From contig JAQUKF010000080.1 of assembly GCA_028719265.1 (NCBI GenBank), positions 1 through 5,229 on the forward strand: a stretch of DNA of 5,229 nucleotides, read 5' to 3'. How positions within the stretch are numbered: the first letter of the stretch is position 1; each line of letters starts with the position of its first letter. Positions 1 to 5,229 of the stretch are shown in pieces. The DNA comes from Candidatus Omnitrophota bacterium. Lineage in GTDB: Bacteria; Omnitrophota; Gorgyraeia; Gygaellales; Profunditerraquicolaceae. Below the pieces are notes generated by a model. It was not told the origin of the DNA, searched no databases, and saw only the letters and a program-made list of their open reading frames with translations. The translations under genes were made by a program, and so were the position numbers.

Positions 1-671
1 CCGAAAGCCGGCCTGGTTTGCAAGAGTATCTTCTTTTCCGGATCTATATCCAACCCGGTACAATCCGCGGTAAGGCCGGCCTTGATGTTTATGGCAACGC
101 GCGATATCAACGACCTGCCGATATTCGTCGCCCCGCATAAGAATATCTCGGGCTTGTACTTCTTGATCAGCTCCACCAAGATATTCGTGTACGGCTCATC
201 CTGGAAGTTAGCCAGCTCCGGAGCTTCAACCAGGTATATATTATCTGCTCCGCAAAAGATCAACTCATCCAGCTGATCCTCCAGTTTATTACCGATCAAC
301 ACCCCGCTCACCTGGCAATCCAGTTTTTTTGCCAATTCCCTGGCCTTGCCCAACAGCTCATATGAAACAGACTGCACCCTGCCGTTCTTCTGTTCGATAA
401 AAACCCAAATTCCCTTGTAATCTTTTATATCCGGCAGCTCGCACTTGGCAGGAGTCTTTTCCAGTATTACCGCCTTGAACTTGCAGGCATCCTTGCACGC
501 CCCGCAAAGAGTGCACTTATTCAAATCGATAGAAGCCTTCTTATGGCTTCGGCCATCGGAAGCCGAACCATGGCTTGCCGGCCAATCCATTATGCGTATG
601 GCGTCAAACGGACAGGCCTTTACACAAAGGGAACAACCCGTACATTTCTCAATAATGATGGAAATCGACAT
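1..671 (-). CDS. etfA: Electron transfer flavoprotein alpha subunit with N-terminal 2x[4Fe-4S] ferredoxin domain (3' end outside window)
   Basis: The first 223 residues are present; the C-terminal FAD-binding domain lies beyond the window edge. Residues 10-20 (CTGCSLCVKAC, followed by P21) and 53-63 (CTLCGACKDAC) are two CxxCxxCxxxC motifs, each expected to bind a [4Fe-4S] cluster. The second lacks the usual Pro after its last Cys. From about residue 85 the sequence is a standard EtfA domain I, including GATNIGRSL (180-188) and GLTADCTGLDID (199-210). Fusion of a ferredoxin domain to EtfA is known from CarE of the Acetobacterium woodii caffeyl-CoA reductase, where it is thought to pass electrons from the bifurcating FAD to ferredoxin. 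The ATG lies 1 nt after the etfB stop (TAA A ATG), with GAGG 9 nt upstream, so translational coupling is likely. An unusual linker at residues 31-46 separates the Fe-S motifs and is noted separately. Confidence 0.95.
   Translation of the reverse strand, partial: MSISIIIEKCTGCSLCVKACPFDAIRIMDWPASHGSASDGRSHKKASIDLNKCTLCGACKDACKFKAVILEKTPAKCELPDIKDYKGIWVFIEQKNGRVQSVSYELLGKARELAKKLDCQVSGVLIGNKLEDQLDELIFCGADNIYLVEAPELANFQDEPYTNILVELIKKYKPEIFLCGATNIGRSLISRVAINIKAGLTADCTGLDIDPEKKILLQTRPAF
543..571 (-). repeat. Imperfect palindrome inserted in frame within etfA
   Basis: On the plus strand ATGGCTTCGGC (543-553) pairs with GCCGAACCAT (562-571): 10 bp with C547 bulged and an 8-nt loop. A second overlapping hairpin pairs GAAGCC (532-537) with GGCTTC (545-550). 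In the protein this segment encodes Ser-His...Ser-His at residues 33-34 and 42-43 and a polar Gly/Ser/Asp linker. The distance from the fourth Cys of cluster motif 1 to the first Cys of motif 2 is 33 residues. In clostridial-type 2[4Fe-4S] ferredoxins it is about 19. The excess of about 14 residues (42 nt) is close to the length of the palindromic stretch. I infer a small palindromic element that inserted in frame, but ordinary linker variation is possible. Confidence 0.5.
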
Positions 672-672
672 T

Positions 673-1455
673 TTAATTAACCTCGTCTTTCACTAAATCC
701 ACAAGCTGTTTTGCGATATCGGGAATTTCACCCTTAAGCATCTGCCCCCCCACCCTCGGGGTGGGAGTAAAAATTTTCACCACCTGCGTGGGAGAACCGC
801 ACAAGCCTATCTGCTGGGGATCAAGCTGCAACTCCTTCTGGGTAAACGTGGTAACCTTGGCAGACTTAGCCTTCATTAAACCTCTCAAAGAGGGTATCCT
901 AGGCTCATTGATCTCTTTGACCACGGTTAGAAGCGCGGGAAGCGGGGTTTCTATGATCTCGTATCCCTCCTCCAGCATCCTTTCCACCTTCATCGTTTTA
1001 TCGCCTGCCTCTTCTATCTTTTTTACATAAGTCACCTGCGGTATGTTCAGATGCGTAGATATCCCAGGACCCACCTGCGCGGTATCACCGTCCGAAGCCT
1101 GCTTTCCGCAAATAATCAAATCGAACCCCCCGATCTTCTTTATAGCCCCGGCCAATGTATAGCTGGTTGCCCAGGTATCGCTTCCGGCGAACTCCCTTCC
1201 GCAAACCAGGAACCCTTCATCTGCGCCCATGGATATCGCTTCACGTAAAGCCGCCTCTGCCTGAGGAGGACCCATCGTCACAACGGAAACCTTACCCCCA
1301 AACTTCTCCTTAAGCCTTATCGCCTCTTCTATGGCATACATGTCAAAGGGGTTGATAATTGATTTCACCCCTTCACGCATAAGGGTATTTGTCTCCGGAT
1401 TGATCCTCACTTCGGTTGTTTCAGGAACCTGCTTTATGCAGACTACGATATTCAT
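673..1455 (-). CDS. etfB: Electron transfer flavoprotein beta subunit, bifurcating type
   Basis: This 260-residue protein is full length for EtfB. The N-terminus MNIVVCIKQVPET and NPFDMYAIEEA (35-45) are typical of the family. Residues 157-177 fit the PROSITE ETF-beta signature as I remember it. KQASDGDTAQVGP (118-130) is the form seen in EtfBs that hold a second, bifurcating FAD, as in Clostridium/Acidaminococcus Bcd-Etf and A. woodii CarD. The human-type EtfB, which binds AMP there, reads differently at this site. The expected role is to accept electrons from NADH, with EtfA, and split them between the dehydrogenase FAD and ferredoxin. The ATG is preceded by GGGGAG with an ATAA spacer, almost the same ribosome-binding arrangement as the upstream dehydrogenase gene. 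It lies 130 bp after that gene and 1 nt before etfA. Bifurcation is inferred from the motif and the partner fusion, not proven. Confidence 0.96.
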   Translation of the reverse strand: MNIVVCIKQVPETTEVRINPETNTLMREGVKSIINPFDMYAIEEAIRLKEKFGGKVSVVTMGPPQAEAALREAISMGADEGFLVCGREFAGSDTWATSYTLAGAIKKIGGFDLIICGKQASDGDTAQVGPGISTHLNIPQVTYVKKIEEAGDKTMKVERMLEEGYEIIETPLPALLTVVKEINEPRIPSLRGLMKAKSAKVTTFTQKELQLDPQQIGLCGSPTQVVKIFTPTPRVGGQMLKGEIPDIAKQLVDLVKDEVN

Positions 1456-1474
1456 TTATCTCCCCTTTAGCTCA

Positions 1475-1504
1475 CTTACCTAAACTTACTCAAACCTACT
1501 TATT
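1475..1504. repeat. Degenerate 10-bp tandem repeat in the leader of etfB
   Basis: On the plus strand CTTACCTAAA (1475-1484), CTTACTCAAA (1485-1494) and CCTACTTATT (1495-1504) follow one another. The first two match at 8 of 10 positions; the third is weaker. The tract ends 19 nt before the etfB ATG and just upstream of its ribosome-binding site. Low complexity could explain it, and no function is evident. Confidence 0.35.
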
Positions 1505-1555
1505 ATTAACTATATTTACTCTTATGACGTATCTTCCGTTTCGCTTCTGATTTTC

Positions 1556-1578
1556 CCTATATACTACCTACGAACTAC
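1556..1578 (-). repeat. Degenerate 23-nt heptad motif, copy A (after acyl-CoA dehydrogenase)
   Basis: Read on the minus strand it breaks into GTAGTTC / GTAGGTA / GTATATA / GG, a loose 7-nt period. It begins 7 nt after the dehydrogenase stop codon. It matches the motif at 3444-3466 at 17 of 23 positions without gaps, and five of the six differences are transitions. The rest of this 130-bp gap (1456-1585) shows no convincing terminator and no strong promoter. Confidence 0.35.
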
Positions 1579-1585
1579 CGCCCTT

Positions 1586-2740
1586 CTACTTTTTTGCCAG
1601 CTCTTTAATTATCTGCAAAGCAATGATCCCGCGCTGCACCTGGTTTGTCCCTTCGTAAATCTGGGTGATCTTTGCATCACGCACATATTTCTCGATCGGG
1701 TAATCCTTCATATAACCATAACCGCCGAACAGCTGCAAGGCATCAACCGTAACCTCCATCGCCACATCAGAAGCATACATTTTGGCCATCGCGGATTCCT
1801 TGGAAATATCTTTACAGCCGGCATCCACCATCCTGGCAGTAGAATAAACCAGGCCGCGAGCCGCCTCTACTTTAGTAGCCATATCCGCGATCATCCACTG
1901 TATCCCCTGGAAGCTTGATATCGGCTTGCCGAACTGTATCCTCTCGCGGGTATATTTCACTGCCAGCTCCAGGGCACCCTGAGCTATACCCAGCGCCTGC
2001 GCAGCTACCCCCGGCCTTGACATGTCGAACGTTCTCATGGTCACGATAAAACCCATTCCTTCTTTGGCCAAAAGGTTCTTTGCCGGAATCTTACAGTCGG
2101 CAAAGATCAGTTCCCTCGTGCTGGAAGCGCGGATACCGAATTTATCCTCTTTTTTCCCGAAAGTGAAGCCGGGAGTACCTTTCTCAACGATAAATGCCGA
2201 AGCCCCACGGGCGCCCTTTTCCTTATTGGTCATCGCGATCACCACATAGGTCTCTGCATCCCCGCCGTTGGTAATAAAATGCTTCAGGCCGTTCAAAATA
2301 TAATACTCGCCTTCTTTTTTAGCTGTAGTCTTGATGGCTGACGCATCCGACCCAGCTTCCGGTTCAGTGATCGCAAAGGCCGCCACCTTCTTGCCCTTTG
2401 CCAGGTCAGGCAGGTATTTCTTTTTCTGCTCATCGTTGCCGAACAGTACGATCGGGAAGGTCCCCAGGGCGCTTGCCGCATAGCAAACCGCGATACCCCC
2501 GCAAGCCCGCGAAAACTCCTCAGTAGCCAGGCACAAATTCATTACGTTCGTTCCCAGCCCGCCGTACTCTTCAGGTATAAACAGTCCAAACATGTCGGAT
2601 TCGGCCATAACCTTCAAAACATCCCAAGGGTACTCTTCACTGATATCGTATTTTGCTGCGGCCGGCCGGATTTTCTCCTCCGCGATCTTATGCGCCAGGT
2701 CCCTAATCATCTTCTGTTCATCAGTCAACAAATAATCCAT
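1586..2740 (-). CDS. Acyl-CoA dehydrogenase, short-chain/butyryl-CoA dehydrogenase-like
   Basis: The protein has 384 residues, the normal length for a soluble homotetrameric flavin acyl-CoA dehydrogenase. The helical N-domain is about 1-118, the beta domain about 119-230 and the C-terminal helical domain 231-384. AITEPEAGSD (123-132) is the first family signature. RERIQFGKPISSFQ (266-279) contributes to FAD binding. QLFGGYGYMKDYP (336-348) begins the second signature. The catalytic base is E363 in IYEGTNQVQR, the position used in butyryl-CoA and medium-chain enzymes. The ATG is preceded by AAGGAGG (2745-2751) with a 4-nt ATAA spacer, which settles the start. Followed by etfB and etfA, it is the likely dehydrogenase/reductase partner of that ETF, by analogy with Bcd-EtfAB or CarCDE. 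The acyl substrate cannot be read from the sequence. Its leader contains a tandem hairpin array, which may regulate it. Confidence 0.96.
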   Translation of the reverse strand: MDYLLTDEQKMIRDLAHKIAEEKIRPAAAKYDISEEYPWDVLKVMAESDMFGLFIPEEYGGLGTNVMNLCLATEEFSRACGGIAVCYAASALGTFPIVLFGNDEQKKKYLPDLAKGKKVAAFAITEPEAGSDASAIKTTAKKEGEYYILNGLKHFITNGGDAETYVVIAMTNKEKGARGASAFIVEKGTPGFTFGKKEDKFGIRASSTRELIFADCKIPAKNLLAKEGMGFIVTMRTFDMSRPGVAAQALGIAQGALELAVKYTRERIQFGKPISSFQGIQWMIADMATKVEAARGLVYSTARMVDAGCKDISKESAMAKMYASDVAMEVTVDALQLFGGYGYMKDYPIEKYVRDAKITQIYEGTNQVQRGIIALQIIKELAKK

Positions 2741-2744
2741 TTAT

Positions 2745-2765
2745 CCTCCTTGCCCACAAAGGGCA
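2745..2765 (-). promoter_or_regulatory. Ribosome-binding site with abutting small hairpin
   Basis: On the coding strand TGCCC-TTTGT-GGGCA forms a 5-bp, 5-nt-loop hairpin (2751-2765). Its final A is the first base of the strong Shine-Dalgarno AAGGAGG (2745-2751) of the dehydrogenase gene. Only the repeat unit next to the gene has the full 5-bp stem, because the flanking TG comes from outside the repeat. The other units have just the CCC/GGG core. It could stack on the neighbouring repeat hairpin and affect ribosome access. This is a structural inference only. Confidence 0.4.
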
Positions 2766-2932
2766 TACCGGCCGTTTCCTCTCGGGCCGGGTATTAACCC
2801 ACAAAGGGCATACCGGCCGTTTCCTCTCGGGCCGGGTATTAACCCACAAAGGGCATACCGGCCGTTTCCTCTCGGGCCGGGTATTAACCCACAAAGGGCA
2901 CACCGGCATTTTCCTTTAGGGCCGGCTGTTAA
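2753..2932. repeat. Tandem array of four 45-bp hairpin-forming units in the leader of the acyl-CoA dehydrogenase gene
   Basis: Units lie at 2753-2797, 2798-2842, 2843-2887 (identical) and 2888-2932 (7 differences in 45). Each starts CCCACAAAGGG and ends TTAA. Each can fold: in unit 1, ATA-CCGGCC (2765-2773) pairs with GGCCGG-TAT (2785-2794), with G2791 bulged, giving 9 bp around an 11-nt loop. On the coding strand the loop is purine-rich with an AGGAAA core. No T-run follows the stems, so they do not look like intrinsic terminators. The array ends next to the ribosome-binding site, so it should be transcribed as 5' leader. Three perfect copies imply recent expansion, making this a likely variable-number locus. 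It is not a CRISPR, because there are no unique spacers. Confidence 0.92.
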
Positions 2933-2946
2933 ACCATAAAGGCCAA
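2933..2946. repeat. Decayed partial fifth repeat unit
   Basis: ACCATAAAGGCCAA lines up with the first 14 bases of the 45-bp unit (CCCACAAAGGGCAT), matching at 10 of 14, directly after the diverged unit. It suggests that the array was longer and is decaying at its promoter-proximal end. The match is short and uncertain. Confidence 0.4.
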
Positions 2947-2965
2947 TTAATAACCAAGTTTAAAG

Positions 2966-2993
2966 ATTTTACCACATTATCCGGATTTTACAA
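2966..2993 (-). promoter_or_regulatory. Candidate sigma70-type extended -10 promoter for the dehydrogenase/ETF genes
   Basis: On the minus strand TTGTAA (2988-2993) is followed after 16 nt by TGG-TAAAAT, with the -10 at 2966-2971 and an extended -10 TG. The -35 overlaps the last codons and stop of the acetyltransferase gene. Start of transcription about 7 nt downstream would give a leader of roughly 220 nt containing the whole repeat array. This is a motif match only; read-through from the upstream genes is also possible, since no terminator is visible between them. Confidence 0.45.
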
Positions 2994-3437
2994 GATTTTT
3001 AACAGGGCAACTTCCTGGCAATCTGGGAATTTACAGCAATTAATACACTCCGCCCAGATCTTATGCGGCAAGGCCTCATGCTTGATTCTCTTAAAACCAA
3101 ACTTTTTAAAAAACTCGGGTTTATAGGTAAGCACAAATATCTTTCTGGATCCGATTATCCCGGCTTCCGCCATGCAGGCTGTCACCAGGTCACGTCCGAT
3201 GCCTTTGCCCTGCTTGTTCTTAGCCACTGCCAGGGCTTTTATCTCTACCAGTTCATCCCAGGAAACATGCAAAGCCGCGCAACCGATAACCTTTCCCTTG
3301 TGTTCATATACCCAGAAATCCCGTATATTCTCATAAAGCTCATTCAGCGAACGGGGCAACATTTCATCCCTCTTGGCAAAAGAAGCGATCAATTCCTGTA
3401 TCTGCCTAATATCTTTTATCTTCGCTTTTCTTATCAT
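2988..3437 (-). CDS. GNAT-family N-acetyltransferase, ArgA-like
   Basis: This 149-residue protein is a single GNAT domain. The acetyl-CoA pyrophosphate loop is Q76-GKGIG-R82. The substrate half has MLPRSLNELYENIRDF (26-41), and the C-terminal part has YKPEFFKKFGF (105-115) and LPHKIWAEC (123-131). This pattern matches stand-alone N-acetyltransferases classed with ArgA (COG1246), which may make N-acetylglutamate for arginine synthesis. The substrate is not proven, and no arginine genes adjoin it. The tail holds four cysteines (C131, C134, C135, C140 in ECINCCKFPDC), resembling a metal or Fe-S ligand set. The chosen ATG gives the family's usual N-terminus (MIRKAKIKDI). Its Shine-Dalgarno is weak (AGG about 8 nt upstream). 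It follows glgC by 45 nt and is probably co-transcribed with it. Confidence 0.88.
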   Translation of the reverse strand: MIRKAKIKDIRQIQELIASFAKRDEMLPRSLNELYENIRDFWVYEHKGKVIGCAALHVSWDELVEIKALAVAKNKQGKGIGRDLVTACMAEAGIIGSRKIFVLTYKPEFFKKFGFKRIKHEALPHKIWAECINCCKFPDCQEVALLKIL

Positions 3438-3443
3438 AATTTG

Positions 3444-3466
3444 CCTGTACGCTATCTGCTAACTAC
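3444..3466 (-). repeat. Degenerate 23-nt heptad motif, copy B (between glgC and acetyltransferase gene)
   Basis: On the minus strand it reads in loose heptads, TAGTTAG / CAGATAG / CGTACAG, taking the first base from within GTAG. It matches copy A (1556-1578) at 17 of 23 positions with no gaps. It begins 16 nt after the glgC stop and ends 6 nt before the acetyltransferase ATG, occupying half of that gap. It has no hairpin or T-run, so it is not a terminator. Homology between the copies is uncertain because both are AGTA-rich. Confidence 0.35.
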
Positions 3467-3482
3467 TCTTTTTTATCTATGA

Positions 3483-4706
3483 TTATTTTATCTCCGTGCG
3501 CTTGGCTACCACTACAATACCAGAGCTGCTTACAAAAAACCTTTTTTTGTCTTCTTCCAGGTTAAAACCTATGATCATGCCCTGCGGGATACTTACATCC
3601 TTGTCTATGATCGCCCGCTTGATCTTGGCATACCTGCCCACATTAACCCCTTCCATCAAGATAGAATCATATACCTCGGAAAAGCTGTTGATCCTCACAT
3701 TGGGGGACAATATCGAACGCTGCACCCTGCCGCCGGAAACTACGCAGCCCTCGGAAACGATGGAATCAAGCACTAACCCCACCCTTCCTTCCTCGCGGTC
3801 ACCGGAGTGCACGGTCTTTACCGGCGGATACTGCTCCTGGAATGTTCTTAACGGCCACTCCTGGTCGTAAAGATTGAAGGTCGGGTTGACCTGGATTAAT
3901 TCCATATTCGCTTCATAATAAGCATCTATGGTCCCAATATCCCGCCAGTATTCTTCATTCTTATCCTTGTCGCGGAAATTATATGCTACCACCTTCATGT
4001 TTTTTTTGAGCATCTGCGGGATGATGTCTTTTCCGAAATCGTGGGAGGATTTGTTGTTTTTGGCATCCTCCAAAAGCTCCCGCATCAATACGGATTGGTT
4101 AAAAACATAAATACCCATTGAGCCGTAGATCGCGTCGGGCTTGCCGGGAATAGTTTTCGGATTGGATGGTTTTTCGTAGAAACCGGCAACCCTGTCTTCG
4201 GAATCTACCTCTACTACCCCCAGGTGCCTGGACTTGCTCTTGTCCACCTCTACCACACCCACCGTCAAATCCGCGTTTTGCTCGCGGTGCACATCTATCA
4301 TGGAATAATAATTCATCTTATAGATGTGGTCGCCGGCAAGAATAAGCACCTCATCGGGCTTATCCATTTCCAGAGTATAAAGGTTTTGGAATATCGCATC
4401 CGCCGTCCCCAGGTACCAGGATTCGCCTACGCGCTGCTGCGCAGGAAGCAGCTCAATGAACTGCCCAAGCTCCGAAGGAAGAAAATTCCAGCCTAAACGG
4501 ATATGCCGCTGCAGCGAAGCGGACTTATACTGTGTCAGTATATATATCTTGCGCAGGCCGGAATTTATGCAGTTGCTTAAAGTAAAATCTATTATCCGGT
4601 ATATCCCGCCAAAGGGAACCGCCGGCTTAGTGCGGTCTTTGGTCAAAGGCAGGAGGCGCTCACCTTTCCCTCCGGCCATAATGAATGTAAGTGCTTTGCG
4701 CATCAT
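3483..4706 (-). CDS. glgC: Glucose-1-phosphate adenylyltransferase (ADP-glucose pyrophosphorylase)
   Basis: It makes ADP-glucose from ATP and glucose-1-phosphate, the committed step of bacterial glycogen synthesis, in the cytoplasm. The 407-residue length is normal. The nucleotidyltransferase domain shows AGGKGERL (11-18), KPAVPFGG (27-34), YRIIDFTLSNCINSG (36-50), LPAQQR (87-92), WYLGTADA (97-104), AGDHIYKMNY (124-133) with D126 matching the E. coli catalytic D142, FYEKP (176-180) with K179 matching the glucose-1-phosphate-binding K195, and YGSMGIYVF (194-202). RDIGTIDAYYEANMEL precedes a C-terminal left-handed beta-helix. E. coli K39, involved in fructose-1,6-bisphosphate activation, aligns with D24, so the activator is probably different. 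Two ATGs stand in tandem (4704-4706 and 4701-4703); the first is 1 nt after the MarC stop, with GGAG 10 nt upstream, and is slightly preferred. No glgA or glgB is in view. Confidence 0.97.
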   Translation of the reverse strand: MMRKALTFIMAGGKGERLLPLTKDRTKPAVPFGGIYRIIDFTLSNCINSGLRKIYILTQYKSASLQRHIRLGWNFLPSELGQFIELLPAQQRVGESWYLGTADAIFQNLYTLEMDKPDEVLILAGDHIYKMNYYSMIDVHREQNADLTVGVVEVDKSKSRHLGVVEVDSEDRVAGFYEKPSNPKTIPGKPDAIYGSMGIYVFNQSVLMRELLEDAKNNKSSHDFGKDIIPQMLKKNMKVVAYNFRDKDKNEEYWRDIGTIDAYYEANMELIQVNPTFNLYDQEWPLRTFQEQYPPVKTVHSGDREEGRVGLVLDSIVSEGCVVSGGRVQRSILSPNVRINSFSEVYDSILMEGVNVGRYAKIKRAIIDKDVSIPQGMIIGFNLEEDKKRFFVSSSGIVVVAKRTEIK

Positions 4707-4707
4707 C

Positions 4708-5229
4708 TTAGAATATCTCCGTTATCCCAATCCTAATCATCATCACCGCGATAGCCGCCAGCAATATGTACATTATCTTGGAAAACGCCCTTATCCCGCT
4801 GGGGCCGATCACCTTCATAATTGTATCAGTCTTCACCAGGCTAATCCAGACAAAAAACATATTCAATATCAACGAAATCAGCGTAGGCATAAGGCCAAAG
4901 CTATTAAGCATCATGAGGGTGGTAGCCAAAACCGCAGGCCCCGTAATTAAAGGTGTGCCCAGCGGAAATACTCCGATGTCCTTATCGCGGGAACTGCTCA
5001 ATACGTTTTTCTGCGCCCCCGGCAAAAGGAGCCTTACGGAGATTACGAACAGCAACGCTCCGCCGGCAATCTGAAAATCGTATATGGTTATGCCTAAAAG
5101 AGAAAAGACCCACTTGCCGATAAACATGAAGACAATCGCTACTGCCACAGCGGTAAAGACCGCATCCAGTATTATCTTATGTTTTTGAGACCTCGAAGAG
5201 CCTTCGATCAAAGAAAGGAAGATCGGGAT
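4708..5229 (-). CDS. MarC-family integral membrane protein (5' end outside window)
   Basis: The frame is open to the window edge and the visible part is 173 residues. It begins IPIFLSL, which matches the usual MarC N-terminal NPxGxxPIFLSL, so the true start lies beyond the window and an internal TTG at 5211 is not the start. Hydrophobic segments lie at about 19-47, 51-70, 87-107, 113-133 and 148-170 of the fragment, fitting the six-segment family once the missing N-terminus is added. IAGGALLF (54-61) and FPLGTPLITGPAVL (88-101) are the conserved MarC positions. The family (UPF0056) sits in the inner membrane, and its molecular function is unknown; the early link to multiple antibiotic resistance has not held up. 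It is 1 nt upstream of glgC, implying co-transcription, but a functional link to glycogen is not evident. Confidence 0.92.
   Translation of the reverse strand: MPIFLSLIEGSSRSQKHKIILDAVFTAVAVAIVFMFIGKWVFSLLGITIYDFQIAGGALLFVISVRLLLPGAQKNVLSSSRDKDIGVFPLGTPLITGPAVLATTLMMLNSFGLMPTLISLILNMFFVWISLVKTDTIMKVIGPSGIRAFSKIMYILLAAIAVMMIRIGITEIF

Noticed and set aside
2721..2909. 62-codon minus-strand ORF made of a 15-residue repeat (PVCPLWVNTRPERKR)
   Set aside because: It is the 45-bp array read in frame; 45 is a multiple of 3, so the frame stays open automatically. Its ATG arises only in the diverged unit, the Shine-Dalgarno spacing is too short (2-3 nt), and it runs 20 bp into the dehydrogenase gene. 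A coupled leader peptide cannot be fully excluded.
2753..2932. CRISPR array
   Set aside because: Units are contiguous 45-bp repeats with no variable spacers, and no cas genes are nearby.
2753..2932. Series of intrinsic terminators
   Set aside because: Stems are GC-rich, but neither strand has a T-run after the stem, and the array lies right before a strong ribosome-binding site.
2741..2957. Second open frame through the repeats, ending in TAA directly before the dehydrogenase ATG
   Set aside because: It has no ATG, GTG or TTG start between the upstream stop and the repeats, so it is not a credible leader gene despite the abutting stop.
3063..3482. 139-codon plus-strand ORF opposite the acetyltransferase gene
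   Set aside because: It is fully antisense to a gene with clear GNAT motifs and shows no family features. The other plus-strand ORFs across the window are rejected for the same reason.
5209..5211. TTG start for the MarC-family protein
   Set aside because: The same frame continues upstream to the window edge and encodes IPIFLS, part of the conserved MarC N-terminus, so the gene is cut by the window rather than starting here.

Overview
The window carries six protein genes, all on the minus strand, so transcription runs from high to low coordinates. Two are cut by the window edges. In transcription order: the end of a MarC-family membrane protein (4708-5229), glgC for ADP-glucose pyrophosphorylase (3483-4706), a small ArgA-like GNAT N-acetyltransferase (2988-3437), a 247-bp gap holding a 45-bp tandem repeat array (2741-2987), an acyl-CoA dehydrogenase (1586-2740), etfB (673-1455), and the first 223 codons of etfA (1-671).

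The right half looks like one transcription unit. MarC and glgC are separated by 1 nt, and glgC and the acetyltransferase by 45 nt. The left half is an acyl-CoA dehydrogenase/ETF module. The dehydrogenase has the canonical catalytic Glu in YEGT. EtfB carries the KQASDGDTAQVGP FAD-binding signature typical of electron-bifurcating ETFs. EtfA begins with a ferredoxin-like domain with two [4Fe-4S] motifs, as in CarE of the Acetobacterium woodii caffeyl-CoA reductase. This suggests a soluble flavin complex that couples reduction of an enoyl-CoA by NADH to reduction of ferredoxin, as expected of a fermenting or acetogen-like anaerobe. No thiolase, crotonase, CoA ligase or CoA transferase is visible nearby, so the substrate is unknown.

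The unusual DNA is non-coding or inserted. The leader of the acyl-CoA dehydrogenase gene contains three identical 45-bp units plus one diverged copy and a decayed partial fifth. Each of the four units can fold into a hairpin. The diverged copy keeps its stem with one compensatory base-pair change and keeps an AGGAAA core in the loop of the coding-strand RNA. Inside etfA, between the two iron-sulfur motifs, an in-frame palindromic stretch adds about 14 residues. The two other inter-genic gaps share a degenerate 23-nt motif with a 7-nt period.

The organism is an anaerobic, moderate-GC, Gram-negative-like bacterium. Protein style and gene content remind me of uncultured lineages such as Candidatus Omnitrophota. 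This is an impression from sequence, not a demonstrated placement.
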